Below, one piece after another: positions 35,133-45,569 of a stretch of 64,000 nt of DNA. This DNA comes from Oidiodendron maius Zn. Lineage: Eukaryota; Ascomycota; Leotiomycetes; Myxotrichaceae. The notes beneath the pieces are model-generated. The model did no database searches. It saw only the letters and a list, made by a program, of their open reading frames with translations, and was not told the DNA's origin. The DNA lies in assembly GCA_000827325.1 (NCBI GenBank), contig KN832878.1, positions 1,426,001 through 1,490,000 on the forward strand, read 5' to 3'. Each line of letters begins with the position of its first letter. Position 1 is the first letter of the stretch. Made by a program: the position numbers and the translations under genes.

Positions 35133-36590
35133 CTAACCCGAGGCAATGTGTAGATCAGGAGTACCGAATTCATGATCTTTATTGCCGGACTGCAGCCCGT
35201 CGCACCAAAAAGCTACGCTGCGAATTTTCTTTCCGTTTTCAATGCCTGCTGAAAGACATTTGTCCAGATATACCGCTGGAGGTTGGTATTGGTCGGGAAT
35301 ATCAACAAGGCCGTATCTCGCGGAGATAGTGCCTCCGCCGCAATTTTCGTCCTCGAAACGAGCCCACTGAGCTCGAGTCCCATTCTTACAGACACCATGG
35401 GAGAGAATCTCAATCCCTTCGCCAGGAGTTGCAAGACAGTCGCCCGTAGGCAGTACGACGATCTTATTCCTGCTCACTTCCGAGCCGTTGCAAGGCGAAC
35501 ATGGAATGATCACGGCGCTCTTAGGAGTATCTGGACAACGAGCCAGCGGTGCAATAGCCTTTTGATGGAATTCAGCTCCTTGCGGGATAACTGGCGAGGG
35601 AGCACTTGGAAATGGAAAATACCCGCAGCGCCAGATCATCGACCAGTATCGTGATTGGGGATAGATGTAAGAAGTCCACAAGCAATAAGTTGTAGGGTAA
35701 GCTCCCCATGTCGAAACGTAACGTGTTGCTCCAACGCAGCCACGAGAGTTGTATAAGAGCAATAAAGGTTTTTGACCGTTAGCACATACGGGAAGTTCGG
35801 CTATGATCATATTGTAACTGAGATAGTAATCGCCGGAGAGGCAAGTATCGACGGGAACTGAGACGACGTTGGAAGGTCCTGAGCAGCCTCCTTCATTCAC
35901 AGTCTGTATGGGTTTTGTTGAAGGGGCAAAGAGATTTAGGGTTGCGTTCTTGGCAAGAGATATGTTGTATTCTGGGGAGTCTTTGCAAAGAGGCTTCAGG
36001 CTGACCAAATTCGCCCTCACACTCCATTTCCACTGCAATGAACTGATACACAGCTCCGTGTCATTCTCGTAAAGCTGAGTATTGACGACCATAGAGCTGC
36101 ACCCTTGACTTTCGTATACAGCTAATTTGGCATAGGTTCCGTCTGGACAAAGTGCTGGTTGCGTGACCATGACAGAACATTGAGGGTTGGAGGGTTGAAG
36201 GATATTGAAACAATGATCGATAGGAACTGTGCTACGTTGCTTGAAGAAACCCTTATTACATCCGTCTACAAGGTATAGCTGTCCTTTGTGCCATGGTCCT
36301 ATGCGGGGTGGCAGTTGTGCCGGCGCCGGGTCAAATGGAGCTACGCCACTTTCCACGGGACCTGCAGTGGTATCCGAACCTTCTTTCTCGAGCGAAAATC
36401 GAGCGGGCGTGCTTTCTGTTGTAACAGCTTTAACAGGTTGAGCTGGAACAACCGTCTGGAAACCAGATGAGTCGAGATTGTTCGAAATAACTGGATAGGA
36501 GTAGTCGGATCCAAACGGGATTTGATCGCGAGGCAGCGCGTTTGCCAAGACGGCGAGACCGCAAAGAGTGAGGAGATGTGACCAAGACAT
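35133..36590 (-). CDS. Secreted cysteine-rich protein with three internal repeats, unknown function
   Basis: Single-exon gene for 485 residues with a clear signal peptide (MSWSHLLTLCGLAVLANA, cleaved near residue 19). I recognise no catalytic domain. Three related segments can be seen at about residues 105-202, 235-322 and 360-463. Each has the order VP-x-D/G-x-C, then x-V/L-C-x-N/D-G, then a GC, then a late Cys and an aromatic-rich end (W-x-C or similar). Segment spacing and Cys positions are alike, so it is an internal triplication. Proline- and Thr-rich linker in the N-terminal third. No GPI signal. It may be a wall- or apoplast-localised protein; no function is assigned. It is followed by the TIR element upstream. 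Confidence 0.75.
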   Translation of the reverse strand: MSWSHLLTLCGLAVLANALPRDQIPFGSDYSYPVISNNLDSSGFQTVVPAQPVKAVTTESTPARFSLEKEGSDTTAGPVESGVAPFDPAPAQLPPRIGPWHKGQLYLVDGCNKGFFKQRSTVPIDHCFNILQPSNPQCSVMVTQPALCPDGTYAKLAVYESQGCSSMVVNTQLYENDTELCISSLQWKWSVRANLVSLKPLCKDSPEYNISLAKNATLNLFAPSTKPIQTVNEGGCSGPSNVVSVPVDTCLSGDYYLSYNMIIAELPVCANGQKPLLLLYNSRGCVGATRYVSTWGAYPTTYCLWTSYIYPQSRYWSMIWRCGYFPFPSAPSPVIPQGAEFHQKAIAPLARCPDTPKSAVIIPCSPCNGSEVSRNKIVVLPTGDCLATPGEGIEILSHGVCKNGTRAQWARFEDENCGGGTISARYGLVDIPDQYQPPAVYLDKCLSAGIENGKKIRSVAFWCDGLQSGNKDHEFGTPDLHIASG

Positions 36591-38858
36591 TGCGATAACC
36601 TTCCCAATTCCACGGAAGGCTAGTTGAAAGAAATTAGAGACTTTGAAGATTCAACAGAGGATCAAGGACAACCAGAGCTTAATTGTTCAAGTGACTTGGA
36701 CTGTCTGTACTAATTCTACTTCGTGTTTCCAACTCTCTAGAAGGTATGCAGAACCACGGCTATGGGAAGCTTCAATGGTGGGAAAGAAGTACAGGTCATA
36801 GTGTTTCAAGAAATGATGTTGCTTAGAACAGAATCCGGAGGTTATGTTGTGAAGGTTGCCTGAAAGTTGCTGCTGCAGATACGAGATAATGTGGTTTGCT
36901 TTGCAGGGCTTGCAGTCCCATGGTGAACCAAGACGATCACGACAGTTCGCTAAATATTTCTTTATATAAGCAAGCGCCTATAAGTTAGCTAACGTAGTTC
37001 ACCAGTAACGGGATCAGACCAGCAAGAGGATCAGACCAGTAAGCGGATCAGGACCTATACCACTCCTCAATATATTAATTAATTAAAAATCAACTATATT
37101 AAACATTACCTAGCTAATTAAAGGAAATTATTTAAATACGCTTAACGTACGTACAAGCAGTGTATTCTAATAATTTATATACACTACACGTCTGTGGCGT
37201 ATATATTAATACAGATAGTGTAGGTGGCTTAACTACCTGAATTCCTGCTCTTTATGAATTACAGACTGATTCCGACCTTTCTAGACCTCTTAAACAGTCA
37301 AAGTCCCTCCTCTACTAACAAATTCTATCTTCTTTACCCTCTTCTTCTGTACCTTCTTATTTGTAGCCTATAATTGCCTATTCTTGGCTATTGTCAGGAT
37401 CCTTTCGTACAGAGTGAGACGGACGACTAGCAGATGGGTTATACAGCAAGGTGATGGTGGGTTGAAGGAGCCTCGCTAGTGGGGTGCTAGAAGCTCGAAG
37501 TAACAAAATAGATTTACCTGGAAAATCAGAAGAAGACTGAACGCTACCCTCTCTAAAAAAAGGGGCCTGCCCCCTTTATATACAAAATAACCTAGTAATG
37601 CAGTGCTTGATTTGAGCCACGTGCAATTCCGTCACCTCCCCGTGACCCTCTATCTAGTCACCTGACAGATATTGAAACTAATCAAGATATAGTCCCTTGA
37701 TTACGCTAATATAAGCTTGTATATAGCATATCGTATATGTATGCTGCAGCCTGTAAAGATGAAATTTGGCTTTGTTGATAAGCCTGAAGCGTAAGTGCAA
37801 TTCGACCCTCGATTTAAGACATTTGGAGTGTTAGTTGTAGAGTAATATTAGTCAAAAGTAGATAATCAAATATAATTTTCGCGATGCTGATCCGCTTACT
37901 GGTCTGATCCGCTTACTGGTGAACTATGTTAGTTATCAACAGCTGATGGGTAGACTGATTGCTAGCTTCTGTAATTAAAGTCCAAAGAAGGAAATGGAAA
38001 ATGCTATGAGCACATTCCAGTATGAGACTCGCTGTCATCATTCAACTTAGCTTTAGCCCTTGTAAGCTAAATATACACAACTGTGGCTTAAACTCTAAAT
38101 TGCTATTCGCTTTCTTCCGAGACGCACCTAATGCTAACACACCAGCTACTGTACTAATACAGGGAGTACTACCAAGAGCGTGGTGAGCTTGATGACTTGC
38201 ATTTAGTATCTGCCGAACTTATACATGTGTGATTTAGATACAGTAAGACCCGACCTTTATACGCATGCGGTTTAGATATAGTAAGACCCGAGCTTACCCG
38301 ACCTTATACCGAACTTATGTCAGACCTAATGCAGTTCTATTAAGCTAATCATGTCTTGAGATCAAAGCGTGAATGCAGCGGTGAACAGTATTGCCAAATG
38401 TAGCTTTGGTTAATGGTTGGAAAAGGCGCCTCCTATGTCTACTCTCTTACCTTTGCTGAAAGCTTAAGGTGACATAAGGGAAATCCGCCAGGTGCAGCCT
38501 GCTTTTGCTACTTAGCTGAAATCAGACGAACCCGGAAATAATTTATCTTAGAGAGAGAGGCGAATAGTATTTACGAGCTTGTCTTTTCAAAATAAAATGA
38601 TTCCACGGAATAGTCTCTGAATTTTCATTGGCCATAACCTCAAATCTTAGTAGAGTAAGACGAGGGGTAGCGGAAACTAACATATGGTAAGAATCGCTAA
38701 GATGCCATGTTGCATTCAAGTCGTGCTCTTTCTCTTACGTTTTAAAAGCGGGGCATCAGGTATAAAAAGGGTTCTATCTCCTGTGGTATATATTTTAATT
38801 TCCCATAGCCATTCAATAATCGAGATCCTCCCGTTTACTTCTCGCGAGCATCTCAATC
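36591..38858. other. Gene-poor AT-rich spacer with a TIR element
   Basis: No gene is visible. A 928 bp TIR element occupies 36997-37924. A short imperfect direct repeat (TTTAGATA-AGTAAGACCCGA) is present twice at about 38230-38290. The rest is AT-rich with no signal I can name. Confidence 0.45.
36997..37924. mobile_element. Non-autonomous Tc1/mariner-type element (MITE-like)
   Basis: 928 bp flanked by TA on both sides (36995-36996 and 37925-37926), the target duplication of Tc1/mariner/pogo elements. Terminal inverted repeats of about 40 bp begin GTTCACCAGTAA and end with its complement, TTACTGGTGAAC. Within each TIR the unit GGATCAGACCAGTAAGC is itself repeated. No transposase frame is present. 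The left TIR has small changes from the right one. Likely moved in trans by a pogo-like transposase elsewhere in the genome. Confidence 0.78.
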
Positions 38859-39813
38859 ATGAAGACTTTTACTCTTTTCTCAGTTGGAGCTTCTCTCCTC
38901 TTTTCTCGTGCTCTAGCTGGTCAACAAACCTACAGCATGACCCACAACGGTGTCGAGGTTCCTGTCGTGATTAAGGAACTGCCTTGGATTGATAGAAAAC
39001 TAAATTTCAATTCATCTGCTTCGCAATCGAAACGGGATGGCCCAATTAGCGTTACCACAAACTGGGCTGGCGCAATCCAGGAATCGCCCGTCGCTGGGGA
39101 TTTCCACACAATCATAGCTGACTGGAGGGTGAATGGGATTTACCCGCCTCCTGGTGTAGGTCCACCGACAGGAAGCGACGAGTACTTCTTGGTTGAGTGG
39201 GTAGGTCTTGGTAGTGACTGTGGCGTTATTTTCCAAGCAGGAACCGGCCAAACATTGACTCAAGGGGGTGGCCTGCAACAATTCGCCTGGTGGGAATGGT
39301 TTCCAGATAACGCCATCCAGACTATAAATATGCCAAGTACGTGTGCATAATAAAGGCCTAAAGGTTGATCTTTAACTAAACCATCTTTGTAGTTGCTTAT
39401 ATGGACAAGTTTAGAGTCAAGCTCACAGCCACTAATCCCTCGAATGGAAAGGCTACGGGTGGAGTTGTGTAAGTGATGCTACTCATTGACCGAACTCGAA
39501 TGTAGTAAAATAGCTAATACATATTCCTAGTATAATTGAAAACGAGACCCAAGGAGTCACTTTTACACTTACGGCTACAGACCATACTGAAGTCTGCTTG
39601 AATAACGCTGAGTGGATTGTTGAAAATGTACGAAATACTGCCTTTCCCTGGCCAACATTCGAAAATGTGGAGTTTACCGAATGTGAAGCGTTCACGACAA
39701 CTGGAGCCCAGCAAGGTATCACTGGCACAACCGCAGTTCATGGCACTTCAATTGATGGGAGAACGGTCGTGAGTGAGTATCAAGACAATGAGGACTTTTA
39801 TGTTCAGCCTTAG
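38859..39813 (+). CDS. Peptidase G1 (eqolisin, glutamic endopeptidase), secreted
   Basis: Acid-acting secreted endopeptidase of the G1 family, which uses a Gln-Glu pair. Signal peptide MKTFTLFSVGASLLFSRALA, then a pro-part of about 40 residues with a KR processing site (QSKRDG). Three exons, 38859 to about 39338, about 39393 to 39468, and about 39531 to 39813. NWAGA opens the mature domain, followed by WVGLGSD and the catalytic Gln in VIFQAGTG, then WWEWFPDNA, and the catalytic Glu in NAEWIVENV. About 275-280 residues, normal for the family. Two Cys pairs could form disulfides. No obvious link to neighbours; it suits a saprotroph or pathogen that acidifies its surroundings. Confidence 0.88.
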
Positions 39814-40552
39814 GTGAGATTTGGAAAAGGCGATACGAATGTAGTAGGAGGGGATCATTTTGAGCCTTTACCGTTTTCTCCTGGTCCTAGTTACCTTGGT
39901 ATACAGTACACAACACGGTCTTTGTCGTTTAATTGTGCTTTAGCTTCTTAGAAAGGTTTCGACGGCCTCGGCAAGAAAAAGTCTCCTAGTTCTCATTACT
40001 TAAACTAGGAGCTTAAACCTATCTTAATTTTACGGCATTGGTAGCTGAGAATACCTTCACTTGACTACGGTCTTAGGAAAAGCTTTGGGCAAGCGGGGTC
40101 AGTCCGGTAGCAAAGGTATAGTCAGTTGTAATCACTTACCCGGAAGGCCAAAGACCCTGATCGCCAGACTATGGCCCTCGTTGCCGCCCCTCTTTCGGTG
40201 CAAAAGGGACGGACTGGTTGCCAGAAATATTCATTTGATTCGTATCACATTTTATTCACAGCAAGGGTTGCTACATGACAGAGCAAGCCATCTACAGATT
40301 GTGAAAACCCACTAGACTCCACTCGACTTCTGCGTATGAATTTCGTAACCTCTCATCCGACTAAATCATACTGGAATAATCCAGTATTATATAGCCCTAC
40401 ATCGACAGCTCCGTCAAACGAAGCTGGACGTTATCTGATCGTTGAACAGACACATATCCGCAGTCATCCTGCGATATGGTGCCGAACTACCGGCTGGAAA
40501 GTCGGTAGTTCGCGGTGAGCGGATTTGAAGGTCTTCATGAGAAGAAGTCTTG
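39814..40552. other. Convergent intergenic region
   Basis: 0.7 kb with no gene. Short plus frames (40061-40315) show no domain. It is the 3' space of the G1 peptidase and the minus-strand hypothetical gene. Confidence 0.35.
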
Positions 40553-41135
40553 TTAAACATCGTCCTCCTCTTCACTCGGCTTCTCTGTCATGTGATATAG
40601 CTTATCTCGCCCGCGAATCAAATCACAACGTCGAACATGATCTCGAAGCTCTCCCAGCCCACCTTGATGTTTTGGCCAAACCATTAGAGGGTTGCCCAAC
40701 TTATCTTTAGCCTCAACCAACACTTGTATGGGTACCTCGTAGTAAGAGTCAATCTTTAGGTATGAATTCTTTGGTAGTATGGTGAAGAAGAGAACAGCAT
40801 CTCCGTGATACCATCCGGGGCGGTTTCGAAGTCGAAGTTGAATTGCAAAGCCCTTCTTCGGTGTTGGGGAGATGGGAACATAATCGCGGTTATCCTTTGG
40901 GGTCGAGGTAATCTGGAGGAGTTGATCTTAGTAGATGACTATTTAAACTTTAAGTACTCACTGTCATGACTTTTACATAATCCAGCTTTCCTGGCACAAT
41001 ATCTAGGACGAGGACCATGTGGCTGCGTACGACGTCTGGGACATCGAGAGTAGGTATGCCCAAACCCAAACCCAAGCATTCTGACCTACTCTTGAATTTG
41101 TAAACCCTGCCCTGCACATCTTTTAGCGGTACCAT
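40553..41135 (-). CDS. Conserved-looking hypothetical protein (two exons)
   Basis: Gene model built by hand. Exon 1 is 41135-40962 (MVPLKDVQGRVYKF); a 49 nt intron at 40961-40913 has GTGAGT donor and CCAG acceptor. Exon 2 (40912-40553) stays open for about 119 codons with no early Met, which is why simple ORF searches miss it. The protein of about 177 residues is soluble, rich in Pro, Lys and aromatic residues, with strings such as RNRPGWYHGDAV and an acidic tail (EEEDDV). I recognise no family. The long open second exon and clean splice sites make it a real gene rather than chance. Confidence 0.6.
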
Positions 41136-41957
41136 TTTGCTGATGACAGTCGTTTGATGAGGTCGCAGGTCAGATGGTAGCAGAAAGGAAGAGAATGAGG
41201 GTTGATGACGGGATGCAGCGGAGCACGGTTATTGTGCCGTTGCGATGACAGAGCTTTGCCTTTCAAGCAGGCACGTGATCAAACAGTACTGTGTATAGTG
41301 CGGATACCCTTAACAACGCCCCTACTTCAAGCCCCTGCCGTGTAATCCTGCCTCAAGTCTCTGCCTTATGCCTCTCGCCCCTCCGAGAGCCCGGAGTCCT
41401 AAATTAAGCTTTAAAACCACCCCTTGTTTCTTAAGCCTCATAGCCTCGTCTTCCTGATATACCTGCTAGCATCTTGCGCTCTCAAGCTAAGAGCCATCCG
41501 TGGCTATATCATCGTCTCTAGCATGTCCGAGGAAACTGTATTCGGCGTATCGTTAACTTATTTAAGCTACTTACAAGTAGCGATTAAGCAAAGGCTTTCG
41601 TGGTGACTATTATAGAGATCCGTTTTGTACAATATAGCTACTCTCTCTTGCGAGAGCTATAAGGGAAGCTGCTAAAGCGTTGCAACAGGCAGTGGAGTTC
41701 TTGCGCGAAAGCCGGGCTTATAACCTCTTGCAATACTCGATATAGAGTTGACGACCTGAATTTGCCACTACAGTAGGAGAAGTCTATTAAATACATAAGC
41801 AGTACCAAGCGTACTGTATGCCTGCGTACATTGAGTCCCTCGGTACTCCAACAAACAGCCTCCCCACACCGAAGACATGTCAGCCAACTGTTAATCGCTA
41901 GCATAAACAACTTCGTATCGCCCTAAACTTCTATACTACAGTAATCGATACTGAACT
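41136..41957. other. Intergenic, no supported gene
   Basis: 0.8 kb between divergent hypothetical genes. Short frames at 41424-41606 and 41638-41910 lack domains and good starts. Probably promoter sequence plus decayed repeats. Confidence 0.35.
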
Positions 41958-42227
41958 ATGGCTTCTGGATCCCGCAACACCCACGAAAACTCGGCTGTTC
42001 CTCAACAGGACAGCGATCAGACCCAAGCACCACCCTCCAAATTCGTAGTTGTCAAGGTCTACGATCCTAAAGGAGAACTGACATTGCATCGCCTCTCTTC
42101 CTCCACCCCTTTCATGTGCGGTCGCTGCAGCAAAGAAAAGACAGCGAAGCTTGTGGCTACATACCGCCATCAATGGAACGACCTTCGCTGCAACGCTTGT
42201 TATGGCGAACTTCTCTCAGAAGATTGA
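41958..42227 (+). CDS. Small CxxC...CxxC zinc-ribbon-like protein (89 residues)
   Basis: Single exon, MASGSRNTHENS to stop. The N-terminal 30 residues are polar and disordered. Then FVVVKVYDPKG, a CGRC pair and, about 30 residues later, a CNAC pair, which could bind one zinc as a ribbon. It lacks a signal peptide. The arrangement resembles small fungal proteins of unknown function that I cannot name. Codon use and the clean start support a true gene. Confidence 0.6.
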   Translation: MASGSRNTHENSAVPQQDSDQTQAPPSKFVVVKVYDPKGELTLHRLSSSTPFMCGRCSKEKTAKLVATYRHQWNDLRCNACYGELLSED

Positions 42228-42669
42228 GAGCCAGTCGACAAGGCGAGATCGGCGGGAGCGAGGGAGAATAGGCTCATATTGGGATGGAGTCTACTGTTTG
42301 GAAGGCTCATATGGGTTTAAAAGGTGAAAAGAGTTGGACGGTGGTGCTGTCGGTTGAGGAATAATATTACAATATAAAAGGAGGCTCTCCACGACGATGC
42401 GGTTGTAGTTTTTGAAGTAGTTGTGGCCAGGAGTGTTCAGGAGGGCATACAATATGACTGACTCTGCAAGATATATTAGCCTCCGTTCTCAAGCCACCGC
42501 GAAGCTGTAGCGGCTGGTGGCGGTTGCGCATCTAATTCCGGCGTCGCCAAGAGCTGTGTGCGTCACACTGCATGGCTTTGGCACAACAGCTCCCACTCTC
42601 TTTCATCTTGGTCTAGGAAATCATCCTTTAAGACCTTAGTTAAATTGTTATTCGGGCGTCGTCGTTCTA
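42228..42669. other. Intergenic
   Basis: 0.44 kb with no gene. It holds the 3' end of the small CxxC gene and the promoter of the arginase-fold gene. Confidence 0.35.
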
Positions 42670-43611
42670 ATGAAAGATTCCATAACTATCGTCACAGTCC
42701 CCAGTGAAGCAGGCACCCACTGGGGAGGCCAGGCCAAAGCTCCAGCGGCTCTTCTCGGTGCTGGACTAACCCATAAGCTGGAGTTAAAGGGTTTTGATAC
42801 AACTATTGTCTCTGCACTGAGAGAACCACATCTTTGGGCTCCGCATCCTCTCAAAAATGGCGTAAGGAACGAAAAAGGAGTTTTGGAAGTGATGCAAGAC
42901 GTTCGCGCCACACTGTTGCCGGTATTCTCTAGCGATACAGTCCCGATTGTCATAGGTGGGGATTGCAGCATCACTCCAGCAGTGCTCTCTGCTCTGTCCG
43001 GCCCTGACTCGAGAAGAGTCGGTATGATATACTTTGACGGCGATGTTGATCTTTCACTTCCAACAAGCGAAAATAGACCACCGGATTCTGACGCATGCGT
43101 TTTGGACTCGATGGTTCTTACTCATTTGACGGGTCGTAGAGGTGGTCTCAGCAGCATTCGCGATTTCCTCCTCTTGAAGCATGAAGGCGTGGCCGAGGCT
43201 CTTGTCACAGCCAGTAATACTGTACTTTTCGGATTTGATCCTGAGCAACTCAAACCAGAACATTGGCTATTCCTCCTGGAAAATCAATTTAAGGCTATAG
43301 GAGCCCCTAGAGTACGCGAGAGTCCAGTAGCAGCGGCTGCAGAGGCATTGAGCTGGCTCGAGGCGAGGTGCGACTATATTCTAGTTCATTTTGATCTCGA
43401 TGTGGTGAGCAGTGAGCAGTTTCCACTCGGGAACTATCCTCACTATGGGGGTTTATTATTTGAAGACGCGATGGAATGTCTGAAGGAGTTTATGCATAGT
43501 AATAAGTTGGCGGGCTTGGTGGTGACTGAAGTGAACCCTGGAAACGACCCAGGAGGTCGCTTAGTGGAGAGGCTGGTTGATGGAATTGTCGAAACGTTTG
43601 AAAGGGACTAG
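42670..43611 (+). CDS. Arginase-fold (ureohydrolase) protein with altered metal ligands
   Basis: Single-exon protein of 313 residues with the arginase superfamily layout. Motif 1 reads IGGDCSITPA (usual GGDHS), motif 2 reads YFDGDVDL (usual DAHxD), and motif 3 reads HFDLDVVS (usual SFDxDxxDP). The later EVNPGNDPGG matches the family EVNP. So three of the canonical two-Mn ligands differ: His to Cys in motif 1, His to Asp in motif 2, and the trailing DP is missing in motif 3. GGDC variants are known in bacterial arginase-like enzymes, so it may be active on another guanidine-type substrate or have lost activity. No transporter or partner gene is next to it. Confidence 0.8.
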   Translation: MKDSITIVTVPSEAGTHWGGQAKAPAALLGAGLTHKLELKGFDTTIVSALREPHLWAPHPLKNGVRNEKGVLEVMQDVRATLLPVFSSDTVPIVIGGDCSITPAVLSALSGPDSRRVGMIYFDGDVDLSLPTSENRPPDSDACVLDSMVLTHLTGRRGGLSSIRDFLLLKHEGVAEALVTASNTVLFGFDPEQLKPEHWLFLLENQFKAIGAPRVRESPVAAAAEALSWLEARCDYILVHFDLDVVSSEQFPLGNYPHYGGLLFEDAMECLKEFMHSNKLAGLVVTEVNPGNDPGGRLVERLVDGIVETFERD

Positions 43612-44032
43612 ATAGCACTAGTCTAAGCTGTACTGGACGTAAACACTGCATTACAGTTAGCAAATGAATGCTGGCCACTAAGCCAATAATACCGCCATAT
43701 TCGTACACACGCCATGTTCCGGTTTGGGCTGCTGACTATTAAGTTGGCTCTTGTTAGTCAGATAAAGATTAGAGTAGTGCTAGTAAAAGAGCTATTGAAT
43801 TACTAGTCTGAACTGGATGGATTCACTCCTATCTAGCTGTGGCCCTATCCTGGCGAGCCTCCCATAGAGTGCATCAGGGCTGACTTGAGGAAGGATCTTA
43901 GAAGTGATTCGCCAGAAGCGCTCAGCATAGGAATCTTGCAGATCCTGTAGGACGAGAGGAAGCACCTCCCTAGGGAATTTGGATGGGTAGAGGACAATTA
44001 TCCGAGGTCATGCGATGCCCCCTTTTCCTTTT
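43612..44032. other. Convergent intergenic region
   Basis: 0.42 kb between the arginase-fold gene and the class III chitinase gene, which converge. No gene is visible. Confidence 0.35.
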
Positions 44033-45569
44033 TCAGAAAATACCAATGCATACATAATAGTCCAGCCACAGGTTAGCACACGTATCTCCAACACTTGGAT
44101 TCCAAGCATAGAAATCGGCTAGAGATATGTCTGCCGCTGTAACGATAGATTCACACACATCTCCAGCTATCACATAGTGGAACAAATCGCAATCAGTTGT
44201 TATACCTGCCTGGGTAGGCGAAGGCGTATTGACCAGTGGTGGTGAAGATGTTGCAGAAGCAGTGGAGGTAATGGTCGCCGTAGCTGTTCTGGTTGTCGGT
44301 AGACATGTCCTTGTGGAATTGCTTGTCAAATTGCCGTAGGGGGGTATTGATGAATTGCAACACAGACTGGAGTCCGCATTATACCCCAGTAGAACTTCTT
44401 TCACAGCTTGGTAGTATGTTCCATTAGGCCCAGTATTATCTTCAGCTGCAGTAGCTTCCCAAATCATAACTCCTCCAAAATTACTTTGACAATAGTATGC
44501 CTTGACCAAACCCGACATTTCAGTAATATTCAAATAGTTATCAGTACTAAGATTTGTACTCGATGGTGCTCCGGGGAGTCCAATAAATAGTTCGGCATTA
44601 GCACTGGCCGTGCCCACAAGAAAATTCGTCCACTGATTATAACTGAAACCATTAGGTTCTTCAATTCCCGTTGATAAATAGTTGGGATTTGCAGTGGCCC
44701 AGTTGCGTGCAGAACATTGAGGTGTGTTATAATATTGTACCCAGATGATGTCGAATTGCGTAGCAGCGATCATGCTTCCCATGTTTGCATCTGGTACAAC
44801 GCATTGTGGAGCTCCGGTAATTATATATTCCTTATGAGCTCTAGGAAAATAACTACGAAGTCTTTGAATCATGGCAATATATCCGGCTTGTTTATCTATT
44901 AGGACAATATTAGTATATTATAAAACCTTATTCTAAGTCATCTCACCTAGTGACTGAATTTCAATATCAAAGTCGAAGCCATCTACTTCAACTGAGCTAT
45001 TGTTCGGCCCATCAAATGGACGAGGAAGACTTTGGTCTAGCCAGTCCTGAGTTTGTGGGCCAAATGCACCCCATAGAAAATCGGCAAAGGCCTCCCCATC
45101 AGTAGCTCCAGTTAATTGGTAACCACCATCTCCTCCCCCTAAAGACAGAACAATTTTCTTTCCATATACGCTTTGACAGATAGGAATATCTGCCACGAGC
45201 TGTGGACATTCTGACTGCAATTGATTCAAGGCTGAATCGTTTCCGGGGCCCGAATAGACATAGCTCCCGCCCCAGCACTGGTTTCCAAAGTTGGTCCCTG
45301 GCCAACCATTTCCTTGAGCTGGAAATCGATCGATAAATGCAAGAGGTATTATGTCTACAGATGATTGTTGGCAAAAATTAAGAAGATCCTGCTGGTCTGC
45401 CCCTTGACCCTAGAATATTTTGTGATTAGAGAACCAAGACGGTTCCTTGAACAGAGAAACGTACATAGTACAATGCCACGTTAGATTTAGATGTCACTGT
45501 GTAATTGGCTTCAGATATAATGGAAAATACTGAAATAACAATAGTAAGAGGTAATTTTAACCAAGACAT
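44033..45569 (-). CDS. GH18 class III chitinase with C-terminal LysM
   Basis: Secreted chitinase. The signal peptide lies in exon 1 (start 45569; MSWLKLPLTIVISVFSIISEA). Exon 2 starts with GQGADQQDLLNFCQQ near 45415, and the third exon begins near 44895 (DKQAGYIAMI). Catalytic motif VDGFDFDIEI keeps the D-x-D-x-E core; hevamine-like motifs (PLAFI, LGGGDGGYQL, QYYNTPQC, GLPGAP, GVMIWEA) are present. The chitinase ends at about residue 310, followed by a Ser/Thr-rich linker and a LysM-like domain of about 45 residues (YVIAGDVCESI, FYAWNPSVGDTC, LWLDYYVC). About 425 residues. The LysM at the C-terminus is not the rule for class III enzymes and suggests wall binding. Confidence 0.83.
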
